From NCBI GenBank assembly GCA_018303025.1, contig JAGVYZ010000016.1, forward strand, positions 1 to 34,947: a stretch of DNA of 34,947 nt, read 5' to 3'. The translations under genes and the position numbers were made by a program. Numbering within the stretch: the first letter of the stretch is position 1; the number at the start of each line of letters is the position of its first letter. Below are positions 6,679-13,375 of this stretch, in pieces. The notes below the pieces were generated by a model. The model worked only from the letters and a program-made list of their open reading frames with translations, was not told the DNA's origin and made no database searches. This DNA is from Candidatus Woesearchaeota archaeon (GTDB taxonomy: Archaea > Nanobdellota > Nanobdellia > SCGC-AAA011-G17 > GW2011-AR20).

Positions 6679-7077
6679 TTATCTAGCTGATACTGCTCCA
6701 CTTGATTTTGTAGCGCCTAGACCAGGAGCTGAATGTTCTACTTTTCTTCTTGTCATTGAAAATTCACCTAATCTCATTCCTAACATTTCTGGTTCTATTA
6801 AGACAGGAGAAAATTCCTTTCCATTGTGAATCTGAATTGTTAGACCTACCATTTTTGGTAAAACAATCATATCACGACAATGAGTTTTAACTGGTTTTTT
6901 CCTTACACCTTTTAAGGCTAAATCTATTTTTACTAACAATGCTTTTTGAGCATCTGAAAAACCATGCAATAAAGCTCTTCTGGTTCTACTTGGAACTAAT
7001 TTCATAAACTCTTTAATATCTAATTCTTTTAGTTCTTCTATTGTTTTTCCTCTATATGTAAATTTCTTTAATGCCAT
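6679..7077 (-). CDS. rps19: Ribosomal protein uS19
   Basis: The 132-residue archaeal form has FTYRGKTIEELKELDIKEFMKLVPSRTRRAL at the N-terminus, the RNA-binding KTHCRDMIVLPKMVGLTIQIHNGKEF segment, and EMLGMRLGEFSMTRRKVEHSAPGLGATKSS. uS19 lies on the small-subunit head close to the A-site finger. The ATG at 7077 is one base after the uL2 stop. The tail SSGAVSAR ends at a stop followed by the family A element before uL22. Confidence 0.97.
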   Translation of the reverse strand: MALKKFTYRGKTIEELKELDIKEFMKLVPSRTRRALLHGFSDAQKALLVKIDLALKGVRKKPVKTHCRDMIVLPKMVGLTIQIHNGKEFSPVLIEPEMLGMRLGEFSMTRRKVEHSAPGLGATKSSGAVSAR

Positions 7078-7078
7078 T

Positions 7079-7795
7079 TTACTTTTTCTTACCTCTACCT
7101 GTTCTCTTTGCTCTTATTAATCCAACCTTTCTTCCTGGAGGAGCATTTCTTGGTGCAGTAGCTGGTTTACCCATATGTCTACCTCTACCTGAACCGAATG
7201 GATGGTCTACTGCATTCATTGCAACTCCTGAAACAACTGGATATAATTTATTTTTAGCCTGCATGATGTGGTGCATTTTTCCTGCTTTTAATATTGGTTT
7301 TTCTCTTTTACCTGCACCTGCGATTATTCCTACAACTGCGCGACAATTATCTGGAAATTTCTTTTGTTTTTTTGATGGGAATTCGATTGTAACTTCATTA
7401 TTTAATTTTGAAAGAACTCTTGCTGAACTTCCTGCTGTTCTGCAGAAAATTGGACCTGAACCTGGCAATTTTTCAATTGCACAAATATTTGTATTGTCTG
7501 GAATTTGTGATAATTCCATTATATTTCCTGGTTTTGCTGTATCTAAACCTAATGTAACAAAAGTTCCTTCTCTTACTCCTAATGGAGCTGGAATTACTGC
7601 TTGTGCTCCATTTTCATATTTTATGATTGCTAATGGAGCTGATTTTGAAACATCCCTAACTAAAGTGATTATTTTTCCTACAATTGGATTTTGTTCTGTT
7701 TTTGGGAAATTAAAGAAATATTTAAATCTATGAACCTGCGATCTATAGCGCATTGTTCCTCTTCCCCTTCTCTGACTAATAATATTTTTTCCCAT
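7079..7795 (-). CDS. rpl2: Ribosomal protein uL2
   Basis: The 238-residue protein has the archaeal start MGKNIISQRRGRGTMRYRSQVHRFKYF, the OB-like and SH3-like domains with LPGSGPIFCRTAGSSARVLSK, and the near-C-terminal VSGVAMNAVDHPFGSGRGRHMGKPATAPRNAPPGRKVG. The conserved histidine in AVDHPFGSG needed for peptidyl transfer-centre assembly is present. The gene sits two bases after uL23 (stop at 7797) and one base before uS19. No repeat insertion is seen in this long, highly conserved protein. Confidence 0.98.
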   Translation of the reverse strand: MGKNIISQRRGRGTMRYRSQVHRFKYFFNFPKTEQNPIVGKIITLVRDVSKSAPLAIIKYENGAQAVIPAPLGVREGTFVTLGLDTAKPGNIMELSQIPDNTNICAIEKLPGSGPIFCRTAGSSARVLSKLNNEVTIEFPSKKQKKFPDNCRAVVGIIAGAGKREKPILKAGKMHHIMQAKNKLYPVVSGVAMNAVDHPFGSGRGRHMGKPATAPRNAPPGRKVGLIRAKRTGRGKKK

Positions 7796-7796
7796 C

Positions 7797-8048
7797 TTAC
7801 ATGAAACCTAATTTTGTAGCTACATCAATAGCTGGATTTTCTTTTGATAATTTAGCGTAAACTTTTTTATGTCCTGAATGAGTAATTAATGAATTTATTT
7901 TTTCAATTTTCACATTTAATAATTCTTCTAATGCTTTTTTTACTTCTTCTTTTGTTGCTTTTCTATCTACTATAAATGTTAATTTGTTTTCTGTCTGCAT
8001 TAAGCGGACTGCTTTTTCTGTTGTTATTGGATGTTTTATTGCTTCCAT
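7797..8048 (-). CDS. rpl23: Ribosomal protein uL23
   Basis: From the ATG at 8048 the protein is 83 residues: MEAIKHPITTEKAVRLMQTEN, then LTFIVDRKATKEEVKKALEELLNVKIEKINSLI and the short archaeal end AIDVATKLGFM. This agrees with the family length of about 80-85. An upstream GTG in frame at 8069 would add MKGATLT, but those codons are the family A hairpin, so I reject it as the ancestral start. It could still be used. uL23 sits at the tunnel exit where SRP and other factors dock. Confidence 0.95.
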   Translation of the reverse strand: MEAIKHPITTEKAVRLMQTENKLTFIVDRKATKEEVKKALEELLNVKIEKINSLITHSGHKKVYAKLSKENPAIDVATKLGFM

Positions 8049-8169
8049 TGTAAGGGTTGCACCCTTCACGAACCTGCTATCATTGACAAACTTGCCATCA
8101 TTGACGAACCTGCCAAAAATGCACTGTTCCTGAAGTTACTTAAACCTCCATTTTATTATTGCTTCCATT
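8036..8169 (-). repeat. Family A insertion between uL4 and uL23, flanked by a 14-nt duplication
   Basis: The sequence AATGGAAGCAATAA (mRNA sense) occurs twice: at 8169-8156, directly after the uL4 stop, and at 8049-8036, where it is the true uL23 start. Between them are decayed head units, a clean head GCAGGTTCGTGAAGGG and hairpin AAGGG..CCCTT. Removing one copy plus the middle would leave a one-base gap between uL4 and uL23, the normal spacing in this operon. This is the clearest insertion footprint of family A in the window. Confidence 0.85.
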
Positions 8170-8967
8170 TTACATGAATAATTTTTCCTTTTCTAATTTT
8201 TCAATTGCTGATTCTGAATATATTGTTAATCTTCCTGCTTGTGTACCTGGAGCTAATAATTCTGCATTGATTTTATTTATTGAAACTATTTCCAAACCCT
8301 GAATATTTGAAACTGCTTTTACTAATGGGCAGTTTTTTGAAACTACAAACAAAGGACCTTTTTTTATTCTATATTTTCTTCCTCTGAATTTTCCTTTACC
8401 TGGGCGAATTTTTTTACTTTCTGTTCTTGCTATTTCATCTTTTAATCCTAATTTATTTAAGACTAGCATGACTTCACTTGTTTTCTTTAAGTCTTCTATT
8501 GCTGGAATTACTATTAATGGGAAATTTGTAAATCTATGATTTCTTAATTTAACTAAAGTTTCATTTAATGTAGCGGATAATGCTGAGCGAATTGCTTTTC
8601 TGTTTTCTTTTACATTTACTTTTACTTTTCTATTTTTACTTGCTTTAGGTGGATGAGCTTTTCTACCGCCTTTGGTACCTGGAACAAAAGCACCTTCCCA
8701 TGCAAATTGAGAACCTCTATGCCACATTGTTTTTCTAGCTACTCTGGACATTCCTTTACCATAAGAACCTTTGTAATCTTTTCTTCTTCTTGAAATGTCA
8801 ACTGCTTGTCTTTTACCTGCTTCTGGATATGCTCCATAAGGCTGTCTTTTGTTTTCTCTTATTGCTAAAACAGCTCGTTTAATTAAATTAGGATGATATG
8901 GCTCATTGAATTGCTCTGGTGTTTTTATTTCTTTTACTTTATTACCTTGTAAATCTAAGACTTTCAT
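8170..8967 (-). CDS. rpl4: Ribosomal protein uL4
   Basis: From the ATG at 8967 there are 265 residues, the archaeal length. Motifs are MKVLDLQGNKVKEIKTPEQF at the start, KRQAVDISRRRKDYKGSYGKGMSRVARKTMWHRGSQFAWEG with the RGS tunnel-loop region, GGRKAHPPKASKNRKVKVN, and C-terminal LLAPGTQAGRLTIYSESAIEKL. A longer frame begins at 8985 with MESLLK, but that ATG is inside a family A hairpin. uL4 reaches the exit tunnel and in some organisms regulates the operon. No such site can be shown here. Confidence 0.96.
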   Translation of the reverse strand: MKVLDLQGNKVKEIKTPEQFNEPYHPNLIKRAVLAIRENKRQPYGAYPEAGKRQAVDISRRRKDYKGSYGKGMSRVARKTMWHRGSQFAWEGAFVPGTKGGRKAHPPKASKNRKVKVNVKENRKAIRSALSATLNETLVKLRNHRFTNFPLIVIPAIEDLKKTSEVMLVLNKLGLKDEIARTESKKIRPGKGKFRGRKYRIKKGPLFVVSKNCPLVKAVSNIQGLEIVSINKINAELLAPGTQAGRLTIYSESAIEKLEKEKLFM

Positions 8968-9047
8968 TTTAAGTAAGGATTCCATCCTTTACGAACCTGG
9001 TACGAACCTGCAACCATGTTCTTTTTTTGTTTTTATTTAATTTCATT
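8968..9047 (-). repeat. Family A repeat in the uL3-uL4 gap
   Basis: Two head units (GCAGGTTCGTA and CAGGTTCGTAAAGG) and a hairpin with stem AAGGAT..ATCCTT and loop GGA end 5 nt before the uL4 ATG. The string TTAAAATGAAA is present at both ends of the gap, once just after the uL3 stop and once at the uL4 start, resembling the start-site duplication seen before uL23. Confidence 0.82.
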
Positions 9048-9998
9048 TTAAAAAATAACCTCATTTAACTTTGTTTTACCGTCACTGCTTCTTCTCATTG
9101 CTGGTGTAAATATAATTAATCTTTTTGCTGGACCTGGAATTGAACCTTTCATTACTAAATACTGGTTTTTTATCAAGCCATATTTTGGGAAACCTGAAGA
9201 TGGATTTATTTTTTGGTCATTTCCAATTTTCATTATTAATTTATTGTATTCTGTTCTTTTATGAAAACCATGCTGACCTGCCTGGGCTACTGTGAAATGT
9301 ACTCTTTCATCTCCCTGAGCACCCAGATTACCAGGTGTTCTTGTTGATTTTTCTGATTTTTTTTGCCTTAAACTAATATGAAATCTTCTTACTGGACCTT
9401 GCAAACCATGACCTCGTGTTATTGCGTGAGCATCAACAAACATATTGTCTCTGAAAATTTCATTTACTAATATTTCTTTTTTCTCTAAAAATGTTTTTGC
9501 TTCTGCTAATGGCAAATTTAATCTTAATTCAAGAACTTCTGGTTTCTTTTTTCCTATTGTTGTTAGTTTTGGCTGAGTATATATTGCTAATCTTAATTCA
9601 TCATAAGGGCTGTCGCCCTTCATGAACCCACTTTCTTCTTTATGCTTTTTTGCTATGATTATTTTTCTTTCTAATTCTTTATCGAGATTTTTATTTTGAA
9701 TTTCTCCAATGCATTTTAAACCATCTATTGTTTTTTTATAGAATCTTAATGCCAATGGTTTTACTGGAGGACATTCAATTATTGTAACAGGAGTTATTAT
9801 TGCTTCCTTGTTTTTTCTGTTTGTATCTGCATCATGATATTCTGCCCGAGCCATGCCTACTTTATATCCTAGAAAACCCATTAATGAACTGGTTTTTGAT
9901 TTTACTGAATATGATTTCACATTTGAGTAAATTCTCTTGGCTCTTTTTCTTGGCCAATACTGCAAACTACCTGAATGTGACTTGTGTGCTCTTGCCAT
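9048..9998 (-). CDS. rpl3: Ribosomal protein uL3 with an internal repeat peptide
   Basis: The ATG at 9998 gives 316 residues starting MARAHKSHSGSLQYWPRKRAKR, the conserved archaeal start. The frame stays open upstream to 10154, but that part lies in repeat DNA before the promoter. Family motifs: LMGFLGYKVGMARAEY near residue 40, FVDAHAITRGHGLQGPVRRF, and a final KRLIIFTPAMRRSSDGKTKLNEV. uL3 nucleates large-subunit assembly near the peptidyl transferase centre. A family A copy at 9603-9632 inserts SGFMKGDSPYDE before the conserved LRLAIYTQP strand. The TATA box at 10023-10032 suggests a leaderless mRNA, making this the first gene of the operon. Confidence 0.95.
   Translation of the reverse strand: MARAHKSHSGSLQYWPRKRAKRIYSNVKSYSVKSKTSSLMGFLGYKVGMARAEYHDADTNRKNKEAIITPVTIIECPPVKPLALRFYKKTIDGLKCIGEIQNKNLDKELERKIIIAKKHKEESGFMKGDSPYDELRLAIYTQPKLTTIGKKKPEVLELRLNLPLAEAKTFLEKKEILVNEIFRDNMFVDAHAITRGHGLQGPVRRFHISLRQKKSEKSTRTPGNLGAQGDERVHFTVAQAGQHGFHKRTEYNKLIMKIGNDQKINPSSGFPKYGLIKNQYLVMKGSIPGPAKRLIIFTPAMRRSSDGKTKLNEVIF
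9600..9634 (-). repeat. Family A hairpin inside uL3
   Basis: Mid-gene copy in the mRNA sense: GTGGGTTCATGAAGGGC, then loop and GCCCTTATG. The stem is AAGGGC..GCCCTT with loop GACA. It codes SGFMKGDSPYDE between a charged loop (AKKHKEE) and the conserved strand LRLAIYTQP. It is the only copy in the window placed in the middle of a protein rather than at an end or in a gap. Confidence 0.9.
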
Positions 9999-10022
9999 GT
10001 TAATTAAAATTCTTGAAAAGGG

Positions 10023-10032
10023 CTTTATAAAG
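10023..10032 (-). promoter_or_regulatory. TATA box for the uL3 operon
   Basis: CTTTATAAAG is centred about 29 nt before the uL3 ATG at 9998, the archaeal spacing for a leaderless or nearly leaderless transcript. It is a self-complementary box, so orientation cannot be read from it. The position suits the minus-strand operon. Confidence 0.6.
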
Positions 10033-10041
10033 GTTTTGAAG

Positions 10042-10140
10042 GAAGCTTTCTTTTTGCGAAAAGAAAGCTTCAGCAAAGAAAAAGCTGAATGGAAAACCTT
10101 CAGGAAAAAGAACATTTTGGAAAGAAAACACTTAGAAAAG
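10042..10140 (+). repeat. Family B hairpin repeat between uL3 and histone promoters
   Basis: A perfect 13-bp inverted repeat (arm GAAGCTTTCTTTT, loop TGCG) at 10042-10071 is followed by AAAACCTTCAGGAAAAAG and further AAAGAAAA runs. The same layout of hairpin, CCTTMRGG and A-rich AAAGAAA occurs in the tRNA-Glu introns, the tRNA-Gly intron, before rsmA and elsewhere. It fills the divergent intergenic region between two TATA boxes. Confidence 0.85.
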
Positions 10141-10158
10141 GATATAACTAACAAAACA

Positions 10159-10168
10159 TTTATATTAT
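10159..10168 (+). promoter_or_regulatory. TATA box for the histone gene
   Basis: TTTATATTAT is centred about 25 nt before the histone ATG at 10188, implying transcription start at or within a few bases of the start codon. Confidence 0.55.
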
Positions 10169-10187
10169 AGGGAAATATTACTATTAT

Positions 10188-10397
10188 ATGGCTGAAACAA
10201 CACTAGCTTTGGCTGCTATGGAGAAATTATTGAGAAAAGCAGGCGCTGAACGAGTTTCTGATACTGGGAAGGCTGCTTTGAGAGAAGTATTGGAAGACTA
10301 TTCTAAGATTATTGGAGAGAAAGCTATTAGGTTTGCAAAACATTCTGGAAGAAAAACAATAAAGGCAGAAGATGTTAAATTAGCTGCTAAAAGTTAG
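10188..10397 (+). CDS. Archaeal histone
   Basis: This 69-residue single histone fold begins with a short lead MAETTLALAAMEKLLRKAGAERVS (helix 1), continues with DTGKAALREVLEDYSKIIGEKAIRFAKHSGRKTIKAEDVKLA (helices 2 and 3), and has the RKTIKAEDV turn typical of HMf-like proteins. It dimerises and wraps DNA into chromatin-like filaments. The length equals classical archaeal histones and there is no tail. The acidic start and the AERVS loop contain the conserved arginine that enters the minor groove. The stop is directly abutted by the convergent HAD-like gene. A TATA box about 25 nt upstream suggests a leaderless mRNA. Confidence 0.97.
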   Translation: MAETTLALAAMEKLLRKAGAERVSDTGKAALREVLEDYSKIIGEKAIRFAKHSGRKTIKAEDVKLAAKS

Positions 10398-10925
10398 TTA
10401 TAATTTTCCTATTAGAGATTCAAAAGAAAATAGATTATCTGGATTATCGTATTCTACAAAACTATCTTTATCATCTGAATAGGGAATATTGGTTCTAAAT
10501 TGCGGTACCCGAATAAATCTTATTTTGTTTAACTCTGCGGATTTAATGTCTCTACCATGAAAATTGTCACCAATATAAATTGCACTTCTTTTTGGAATAG
10601 AAAAATCTTTACATACTCTCCCCAAATCTTTTACATTGCCCCTTAATCTCATTGCAGCTTTTCTTAATACAGGTGAATGAAGATGTTTATATCTTAATTC
10701 TGAAACCAGATGTTCACTATGATAAACTCCATCAAATTTTCCTGTTAATCCTGAAACTTGCAGGTCTGCTGTAATTCTTTCTAAATCAGCATCTGTAAAA
10801 ACAACGATTTTAGCAGGTCTATAAAAATCCATAAACTGTTCTAAACCTGGGCGTACTGCTCCATCCAATCTTCCATCTGATTTTAAAATAGTTCCATATA
10901 CATCTAAGATTATTAATTTTACCAT
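10398..10925 (-). CDS. HAD-superfamily hydrolase
   Basis: The 175-residue protein has HAD motif I near the N-terminus (LIILDVYGTIL, nucleophile D8, with Tyr at the +2 place as in haloacid-dehalogenase-like DAYGT forms rather than DxD), motif II threonine in VVFTDAD, and motif IV in IYIGDNFHGRDIKSA with GD and a following D. Between them is a small cap-like helical part. HAD enzymes hydrolyse phosphate esters or halogen bonds. The DxY pattern leaves open either a dehalogenase-like enzyme or a phosphatase with an altered acid/base. The substrate is unknown. It is convergent with the histone gene with no gap. Confidence 0.75.
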   Translation of the reverse strand: MVKLIILDVYGTILKSDGRLDGAVRPGLEQFMDFYRPAKIVVFTDADLERITADLQVSGLTGKFDGVYHSEHLVSELRYKHLHSPVLRKAAMRLRGNVKDLGRVCKDFSIPKRSAIYIGDNFHGRDIKSAELNKIRFIRVPQFRTNIPYSDDKDSFVEYDNPDNLFSFESLIGKL

Positions 10926-10970
10926 AAATTTTTATAGAATTGATGTTATTTAAATGTTACTACTCTAGAA

Positions 10971-11633
10971 TTAAATTGTAAATTCTTTCTTGTTTTCTAC
11001 TTTCTTACCATCAACTTCTAAGATTCTTAAAATGGTTCCTTTCCTTTTTGCATTGATTCTTGCTAGTTCTACATTGTGCTTGAATTCTTCTGGGATTACT
11101 ATCTCATTAATATTATAAATATGCTTAATTATTACTTTCTTGAAATCTTCTTTGTAGTCAAATAATAAGTCATGTAAGAATTCTTTTGGTAAACTAGCTG
11201 AACAAAAATTTTCTTTTAATTTCTTTCCAGGCTTAGGAAGCTTTATTCCTGATTTTAATTTAAATGAACCATATTCAAAGCTTAATAGAATATTCTGTGA
11301 TTTATATTTCTCATAAATTTCTTTTAATTTTTCAGGTGAGAAATTTTCATTTATATCTGCTTCATATAATTTTTGCTTCTTTTTTACATGTTCAAAATCT
11401 GTTATTGGCTCGTTTGAGACTATCAAACCAGTGACCTGGACTGGCTCTTTTAAATTCTGGATTAACATATGAAATAAATCATTTGAAAATTCATAACTTG
11501 ATTTTATGTTTAGGTTCTTTCCATTACTTATGGTTAAGGCAGCTCTTTCATATTCACCTTTGCCGAATCTTCTGAACTGTCTTTTAATGTATTCATCTGC
11601 TTCGTTGTTGAATATTTTTTTCATGAAGTTCAT
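10971..11633 (-). CDS. Conserved-looking protein of unknown function
   Basis: I do not recognise this 220-residue protein. It is soluble, with no signal peptide or membrane segment, starting MNFMKKIFNNEADEYIKRQFRRFGKGEYERA. It is rich in lysine and aromatic residues, with an apparent alternating beta pattern (VQVTGLIVSNEPI, NILLSFEYGSFKLKSG) and a lysine-rich end. It has the look of a protein restricted to related archaea, which is only an impression. An ATG three codons later is an alternative start. Its promoter may be shared with the divergent gene at 11684. Confidence 0.6.
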   Translation of the reverse strand: MNFMKKIFNNEADEYIKRQFRRFGKGEYERAALTISNGKNLNIKSSYEFSNDLFHMLIQNLKEPVQVTGLIVSNEPITDFEHVKKKQKLYEADINENFSPEKLKEIYEKYKSQNILLSFEYGSFKLKSGIKLPKPGKKLKENFCSASLPKEFLHDLLFDYKEDFKKVIIKHIYNINEIVIPEEFKHNVELARINAKRKGTILRILEVDGKKVENKKEFTI

Positions 11634-11653
11634 ATATTTTTAATATTGGTATG

Positions 11654-11662
11654 CTTTAAAAA
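11654..11662. promoter_or_regulatory. Possible shared TATA box of two divergent genes
   Basis: CTTTAAAAA lies almost exactly midway between the minus-strand start at 11633 and the plus-strand start at 11684, about 25-26 nt from each. Because TTTAAA is palindromic, one box could serve both leaderless transcripts. The call rests only on position and composition. Confidence 0.35.
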
Positions 11663-11683
11663 TCTTTTTTATGATTTATTTTT

Positions 11684-12001
11684 ATGTTTGGATTTTTAAC
11701 TAACAAAAGAAGAATCGAATTTAGTGATATTAGCAGGATACTGGAAGGAATAAAAGTTGTTAAAATTAGAAGCTGTACTGGCTTATTTTGCACTTATTTT
11801 AATTTGAAAGATGAAAATTTAAGTTATAACGAGATAATGGCGCTAATATCTAATTCTTTGGGTTTAAGGCCTAATATTATTTCTGAATTTGTTGAAGGAG
11901 AATATAGGGAAATTGGGCTAAATGGAGAAAGAGAATATAGGCTAGATTTGAGTTTTGGAAGAGGTTTTAGAAGAGCAACTATTTATGGAGTAAACAAATA
12001 A
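11684..12001 (+). CDS. Small protein of unknown function
   Basis: The 105 residues start MFGFLTNKRRIEFSDISRILEGIKVVKIRSC. I do not recognise a family. It is a mixed alpha/beta soluble protein. A polar first half has two cysteines (SCTGLFCTYF), and a basic, aromatic end (YRLDLSFGRGFRRATIYGVNK) could bind nucleic acid. It is divergent from the gene at 10971-11633, possibly sharing a TATA box, and is followed 34 nt later by tRNA-Gln. Confidence 0.55.
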   Translation: MFGFLTNKRRIEFSDISRILEGIKVVKIRSCTGLFCTYFNLKDENLSYNEIMALISNSLGLRPNIISEFVEGEYREIGLNGEREYRLDLSFGRGFRRATIYGVNK

Positions 12002-12035
12002 TCTTTTAAAAAGAAACTTTCTTTTAATTATTAAT

Positions 12036-12131
12036 AGCCCCATAGTCTAGTGGTCAAGGACGTGGCCCTCTGGAGGCTGAGACCCAGGAGCATAAGTAAA
12101 TATGCTGGGAATTCGAATCCTGGTGGGGCTA
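12036..12131 (+). tRNA. tRNA-Gln(CTG) with one non-canonical intron
   Basis: The acceptor AGCCCCA pairs with TGGGGCT and the discriminator is A. The anticodon stem TGGCC/GGCTG closes loop CTCTGGA, anticodon CTG. The T stem CCAGG/CCTGG with loop TTCGAAT forms only after removing 12089-12111. The mature molecule is 73 nt without encoded CCA. The anticodon loop is not interrupted. Its last 12 bases are repeated at 13362-13375 behind the next gene. Confidence 0.93.
12089..12111 (+). other. tRNA-Gln intron, position 53/54 (T-stem/T-loop border)
   Basis: The 23-nt insert folds into an ideal bulge-helix-bulge: central helix CCCA:TGGG, 3-nt bulges GGA and AAT cut as GG^A and AA^T, inner hairpin GCATA:TATGC. 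Excision yields a normal 7-nt T loop. Confidence 0.9.
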
Positions 12132-12184
12132 TTAAATTTGTTCCAAGAACAATAATCTTTAGAGTTAAAAAACCTTAAATTAAC

Positions 12185-13219
12185 ATGAAAAAACCAGAAA
12201 TAAAAACCTTTAATGGAAATTTCTTTGAGATTGGAAAACAAGAGGGTGAGATATATAAAAAGAATGGAATGAATATAGCGAATTTTAAATTTGATTCAGA
12301 TATTTATAAGAAACAGTTAGAGATATATAAGAAATTTTATCCAAAAATGTTGGAAGAACTAAGAGGAATTGCAATAGGGTTAAAATTAGATGAAGAAAAA
12401 GTAATTAGTTTCTTTATTTCCAATGAAATAGAATTCTTTAAAAAATTTATTTCAGGAAAAGCATGCACAATATTTGGTTTTAAGACTAAAAAATCTTTAT
12501 ATGTTGGAAGAAATTATGATTGGATTCCTAAGACTGAAGATGTATTTCAGATTTACAAAGTTGATAATCCTCAAAAAAATTCATTTATTGCCGTGACCGA
12601 TGGTGCTTATGGTGGTGAAGCTGGACTTGATGTAAAGAACTTCTATTATAATGTAGATGATGCTATAAATGATAAAGGATTGTTTATAGGATTAACTTTT
12701 GCTTATGCTAATGAATGGTCTTATGGACTTACATGCATTCATATGACTAAACTTATAGCTGAAACTTGTACAACAGTTGAAGATGCTATAAAAGTTTTTG
12801 AGAAAGTTCCATTATGTTGCCCAAAGAATTTTTTTATTGCAGACAAAAAAGGCAATATGGCAATAGTTGAACATACTTCAAAGAAATTTAAAGTCATTTA
12901 CCCAAAGGATAACCTTTTGATACAAACAAACCATTATGTAGATAAAGAACTTGAAATAGAAGATACTGTACTCAAAAGAGTCCCTTATCATAACACTTTT
13001 TTAAGATATTATGAAACCTTACAAGGAATTAATTTTAATAAAGAAAAGTTTAGTTATGATAATATCATGAAGATTTTAGGAAGAAAGGGTTCTTATACCT
13101 GCCAGAATTTTCCTGGAGTTAAGACTATATGGTCTTTGGCTTTAGATATGCAGAAACAAAAATATATATTGTTTTATGACCTCTTTGGGGAAAGAAAACA
13201 GATTAAACTTGAAATATAA
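12185..13219 (+). CDS. C45-type autoproteolytic acyltransferase/hydrolase
   Basis: The 344-residue protein has the family hallmark of a candidate nucleophile Cys in GKACTIFGF (C94), followed by YVGRNYDW (residues 106-113), GLFIGLTFAYANEW and AIVEHTSKKFKVI. This matches the acyl-CoA:6-aminopenicillanate acyltransferase-like / choloylglycine-hydrolase-like Ntn fold, in which cleavage before the Cys makes the N-terminal nucleophile. Such enzymes hydrolyse or transfer amide-linked acyl groups. The substrate here is unknown. There is no signal peptide, so it is probably cytoplasmic. The gene lies alone between tRNA-Gln and a 14-nt copy of that tRNA's 3' end, which suggests acquisition by integration. 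Confidence 0.8.
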   Translation: MKKPEIKTFNGNFFEIGKQEGEIYKKNGMNIANFKFDSDIYKKQLEIYKKFYPKMLEELRGIAIGLKLDEEKVISFFISNEIEFFKKFISGKACTIFGFKTKKSLYVGRNYDWIPKTEDVFQIYKVDNPQKNSFIAVTDGAYGGEAGLDVKNFYYNVDDAINDKGLFIGLTFAYANEWSYGLTCIHMTKLIAETCTTVEDAIKVFEKVPLCCPKNFFIADKKGNMAIVEHTSKKFKVIYPKDNLLIQTNHYVDKELEIEDTVLKRVPYHNTFLRYYETLQGINFNKEKFSYDNIMKILGRKGSYTCQNFPGVKTIWSLALDMQKQKYILFYDLFGERKQIKLEI

Positions 13220-13361
13220 CATTATTACTAAAAAAGGAACAAAAGATTCATATTGGTATAAACCATAACATATATTTCCTAGACTTAAAATAATTTATGT
13301 AATTATGCCTTTATCAGCCTGTTTTAAGCAAAAAAGCCTAAAATAACTTTTAGTTATAAAG

Positions 13362-13375
13362 CTGGTGGGGCTATT
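13362..13375 (+). repeat. 14-nt direct repeat of the tRNA-Gln 3' end (att-like)
   Basis: CTGGTGGGGCTATT here equals 12120-12133, which spans the end of the T stem, the acceptor 3' strand, the discriminator and two flanking bases of tRNA-Gln. The two copies bracket the C45 hydrolase gene, and the right copy touches the end of pyrB. The layout is that of attL/attR at a tRNA gene, but no integrase gene is present. Confidence 0.6.

Noticed and set aside
7071-7733. 220-codon plus-strand reading frame
   Set aside because: It is the antisense shadow of uL2, which is unmistakable on the other strand. Low stop frequency there comes from codon bias.
9999-10154. 52-codon N-terminal extension of uL3
   Set aside because: It runs through the TATA box and family B repeat. 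Conserved uL3 begins at the ATG at 9998.
9937-10170. Plus-strand reading frame of 77 codons across the uL3 start
   Set aside because: It is antisense to the conserved uL3 start and the rest is low-complexity repeat sequence.
12047-12241. Minus-strand reading frame opposite tRNA-Gln
   Set aside because: It is antisense to the tRNA and the start of the C45 hydrolase gene, with no recognisable features.
13220-13361. Hidden gene or RNA between the C45 hydrolase and pyrB
   Set aside because: No frame of useful length and no stable fold beyond AT-rich short repeats. Only the att-like 14 nt stands out.
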